A stretch of DNA of 41,940 bases from a bacterium. GTDB taxonomy: Bacteria > Chloroflexota > Dormibacteria > UBA8260 > Bog-877. The stretch lies in the NCBI GenBank assembly GCA_021791345.1, contig JAJYWT010000202.1, positions 1-41,940 of the forward strand. Reading direction: 5' to 3'. Shown here one piece after another: positions 41,590 through 41,940 of the stretch. A program made the position numbers and the translations under genes. How positions within the stretch are numbered: the stretch's first letter is position 1; each line of letters opens with the position of its first letter. Below the pieces are notes generated by a model. The model made no database searches, was not told the origin of the DNA, and saw nothing but the letters and a program-made list of their open reading frames with translations.

Positions 41590-41940
41590 CGCCCCCGGTG
41601 GGTCGCTGAGCGGGTAGGCGAACGGGGAGGGAGAGCTGGCTGCGCCCAGCCAGTCGGTGACGCTCACCGTCTCCGGCCCGGCCCCGGCGGGCGAGGTGGC
41701 CTGGATCTCGGTCGTGCTCAGCACCTGCACCGAGGACGCCGGCTGGGTCCCGAAGGCCACCGTGGCGGGGACCACGAAGCCACCGCCGGAGATGGTGACG
41801 ACGGTTCCGCCCGCGGCCGGCCCGCTGGCGGGGCTGAGGGAGGAGACCGAGACCGGCTCGGATCCCTGTGGGGTGTAGGGGAACCAGAAGTTGGGGTCAC
41901 CGAAGCTGGTCTCCACCACCACGTATCCCGCGCCGGCGCC
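40426..41940 (-). CDS. Secreted surface protein, C-terminal part, with IPT domain and triple C-terminal module (5' end outside window)
   Basis: The frame is open to the window edge (residues GAGAGYVVVETSF precede the first internal GTG), so this is the C-terminal part of a longer minus-strand protein. The visible 500 or so residues contain one IPT/TIG domain (SSLSPASGPAAGGTVVTISG, VAFG, TSPAGAGPETVSVTD) and then three C-terminal modules to the stop. What the N-terminus does cannot be told. The domain order IPT then three modules is that of sedolisin 1 and the barrel-domain protein, so a catalytic domain upstream is plausible. The next gene on the same strand is the giant repeat protein, 478 nt away. 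Confidence 0.85.
   Translation of the reverse strand, partial: GAGAGYVVVETSFGDPNFWFPYTPQGSEPVSVSSLSPASGPAAGGTVVTISGGGFVVPATVAFGTQPASSVQVLSTTEIQATSPAGAGPETVSVTDWLGAASSPSPFAYPLSDPPGALTALTPARICDTRPGNPSELSGAAAQCGSKTLQQGVPLQVQVAGLGGVPPSGASAALLNVTVTDPASSGYLTVYPAGEPAPLSSNLDFSQGETVANLAEVGLGAQGAVDVVTNAAAADVVIDVQGYVAAPTVTGLGLYQPLPSPTRVCDTRLGQTANQCTGKTLGPGGALQIQVTGLAGVPQGATAVAANVTVTDTTQPSYLTVYPGGTMPTASNLNWTAGATVANLVVGSLSSQGSLTVFNQNGSADVVVDVVGYYTAAGGSGTEFNALTTPTRICDTRAGQPANQCTGKALAAGSSITVQVAGLAGVPQGAAAVVVNITATDTTSPSYLTVYPGGTLPLASSLNWTAGETVPNLVVATLSATGSLTVYNDQGSLDLVVDVLGWYS

Overview
The window is 41.9 kb of very GC-rich bacterial DNA (about 70% by eye) with dense genes, many GTG/TTG starts, 1-8 nt gene overlaps and several likely promoters of the TTGAC / TANNNT type. 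SufU-type Fe-S scaffolding, sedolisin (S53) proteases and secreted proteins ending in repeats with a xRxxDTR motif fit a high-GC Gram-positive-like soil lineage: Actinomycetota, or a Dormibacterota/Chloroflexota relative. The lineage is an inference; no rRNA or other decisive marker is present.

Layout. (1) 1-4768, +: histidine degradation: the 3' end of hutH, then a tightly overlapping hutU-hutF-hutI unit. This is the branch in which formiminoglutamate is deiminated; a deformylase (hutG) is not in the window. (2) 4671-5336, -: rsmG, overlapping hutI tail to tail by 98 nt. (3) 5394-10352, -: a 1652-residue secreted sedolisin-like protease. (4) 10647-12273: bioY, the sufU-sufT pair, and a puzzling small-peptide locus. 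(5) 12392-28198: a surface-polysaccharide region. On the minus strand lie a nucleotide-sugar dehydrogenase, a GT2 glycosyltransferase and a sugar epimerase; on the plus strand two polytopic membrane proteins, UDP-glucose dehydrogenase, UDP-xylose synthase, a DPM1-like GT2, a YfhO-like membrane protein and two glycosyltransferases; a methyltransferase closes the region on the minus strand. (6) 28343-41940, all minus: four very large secreted proteins, namely a second sedolisin, a protein with an unrecognised barrel-like domain, a protein with ten carboxypeptidase-regulatory-like repeats, and one that runs off the window.

The main observation is that all five large secreted proteins, with unrelated N-terminal parts, end in exactly three copies of the same roughly 120-145-residue module (15 modules in all), and that four of them lie directly beside a polysaccharide locus predicted to make UDP-glucuronate and UDP-xylose. 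I infer a common C-terminal surface-retention or adhesion device, with exported proteases and structural proteins as passengers, possibly binding the locally made glycan. Modules come in a cysteine-pair type and a cysteine-free type, and each protein uses only one type.
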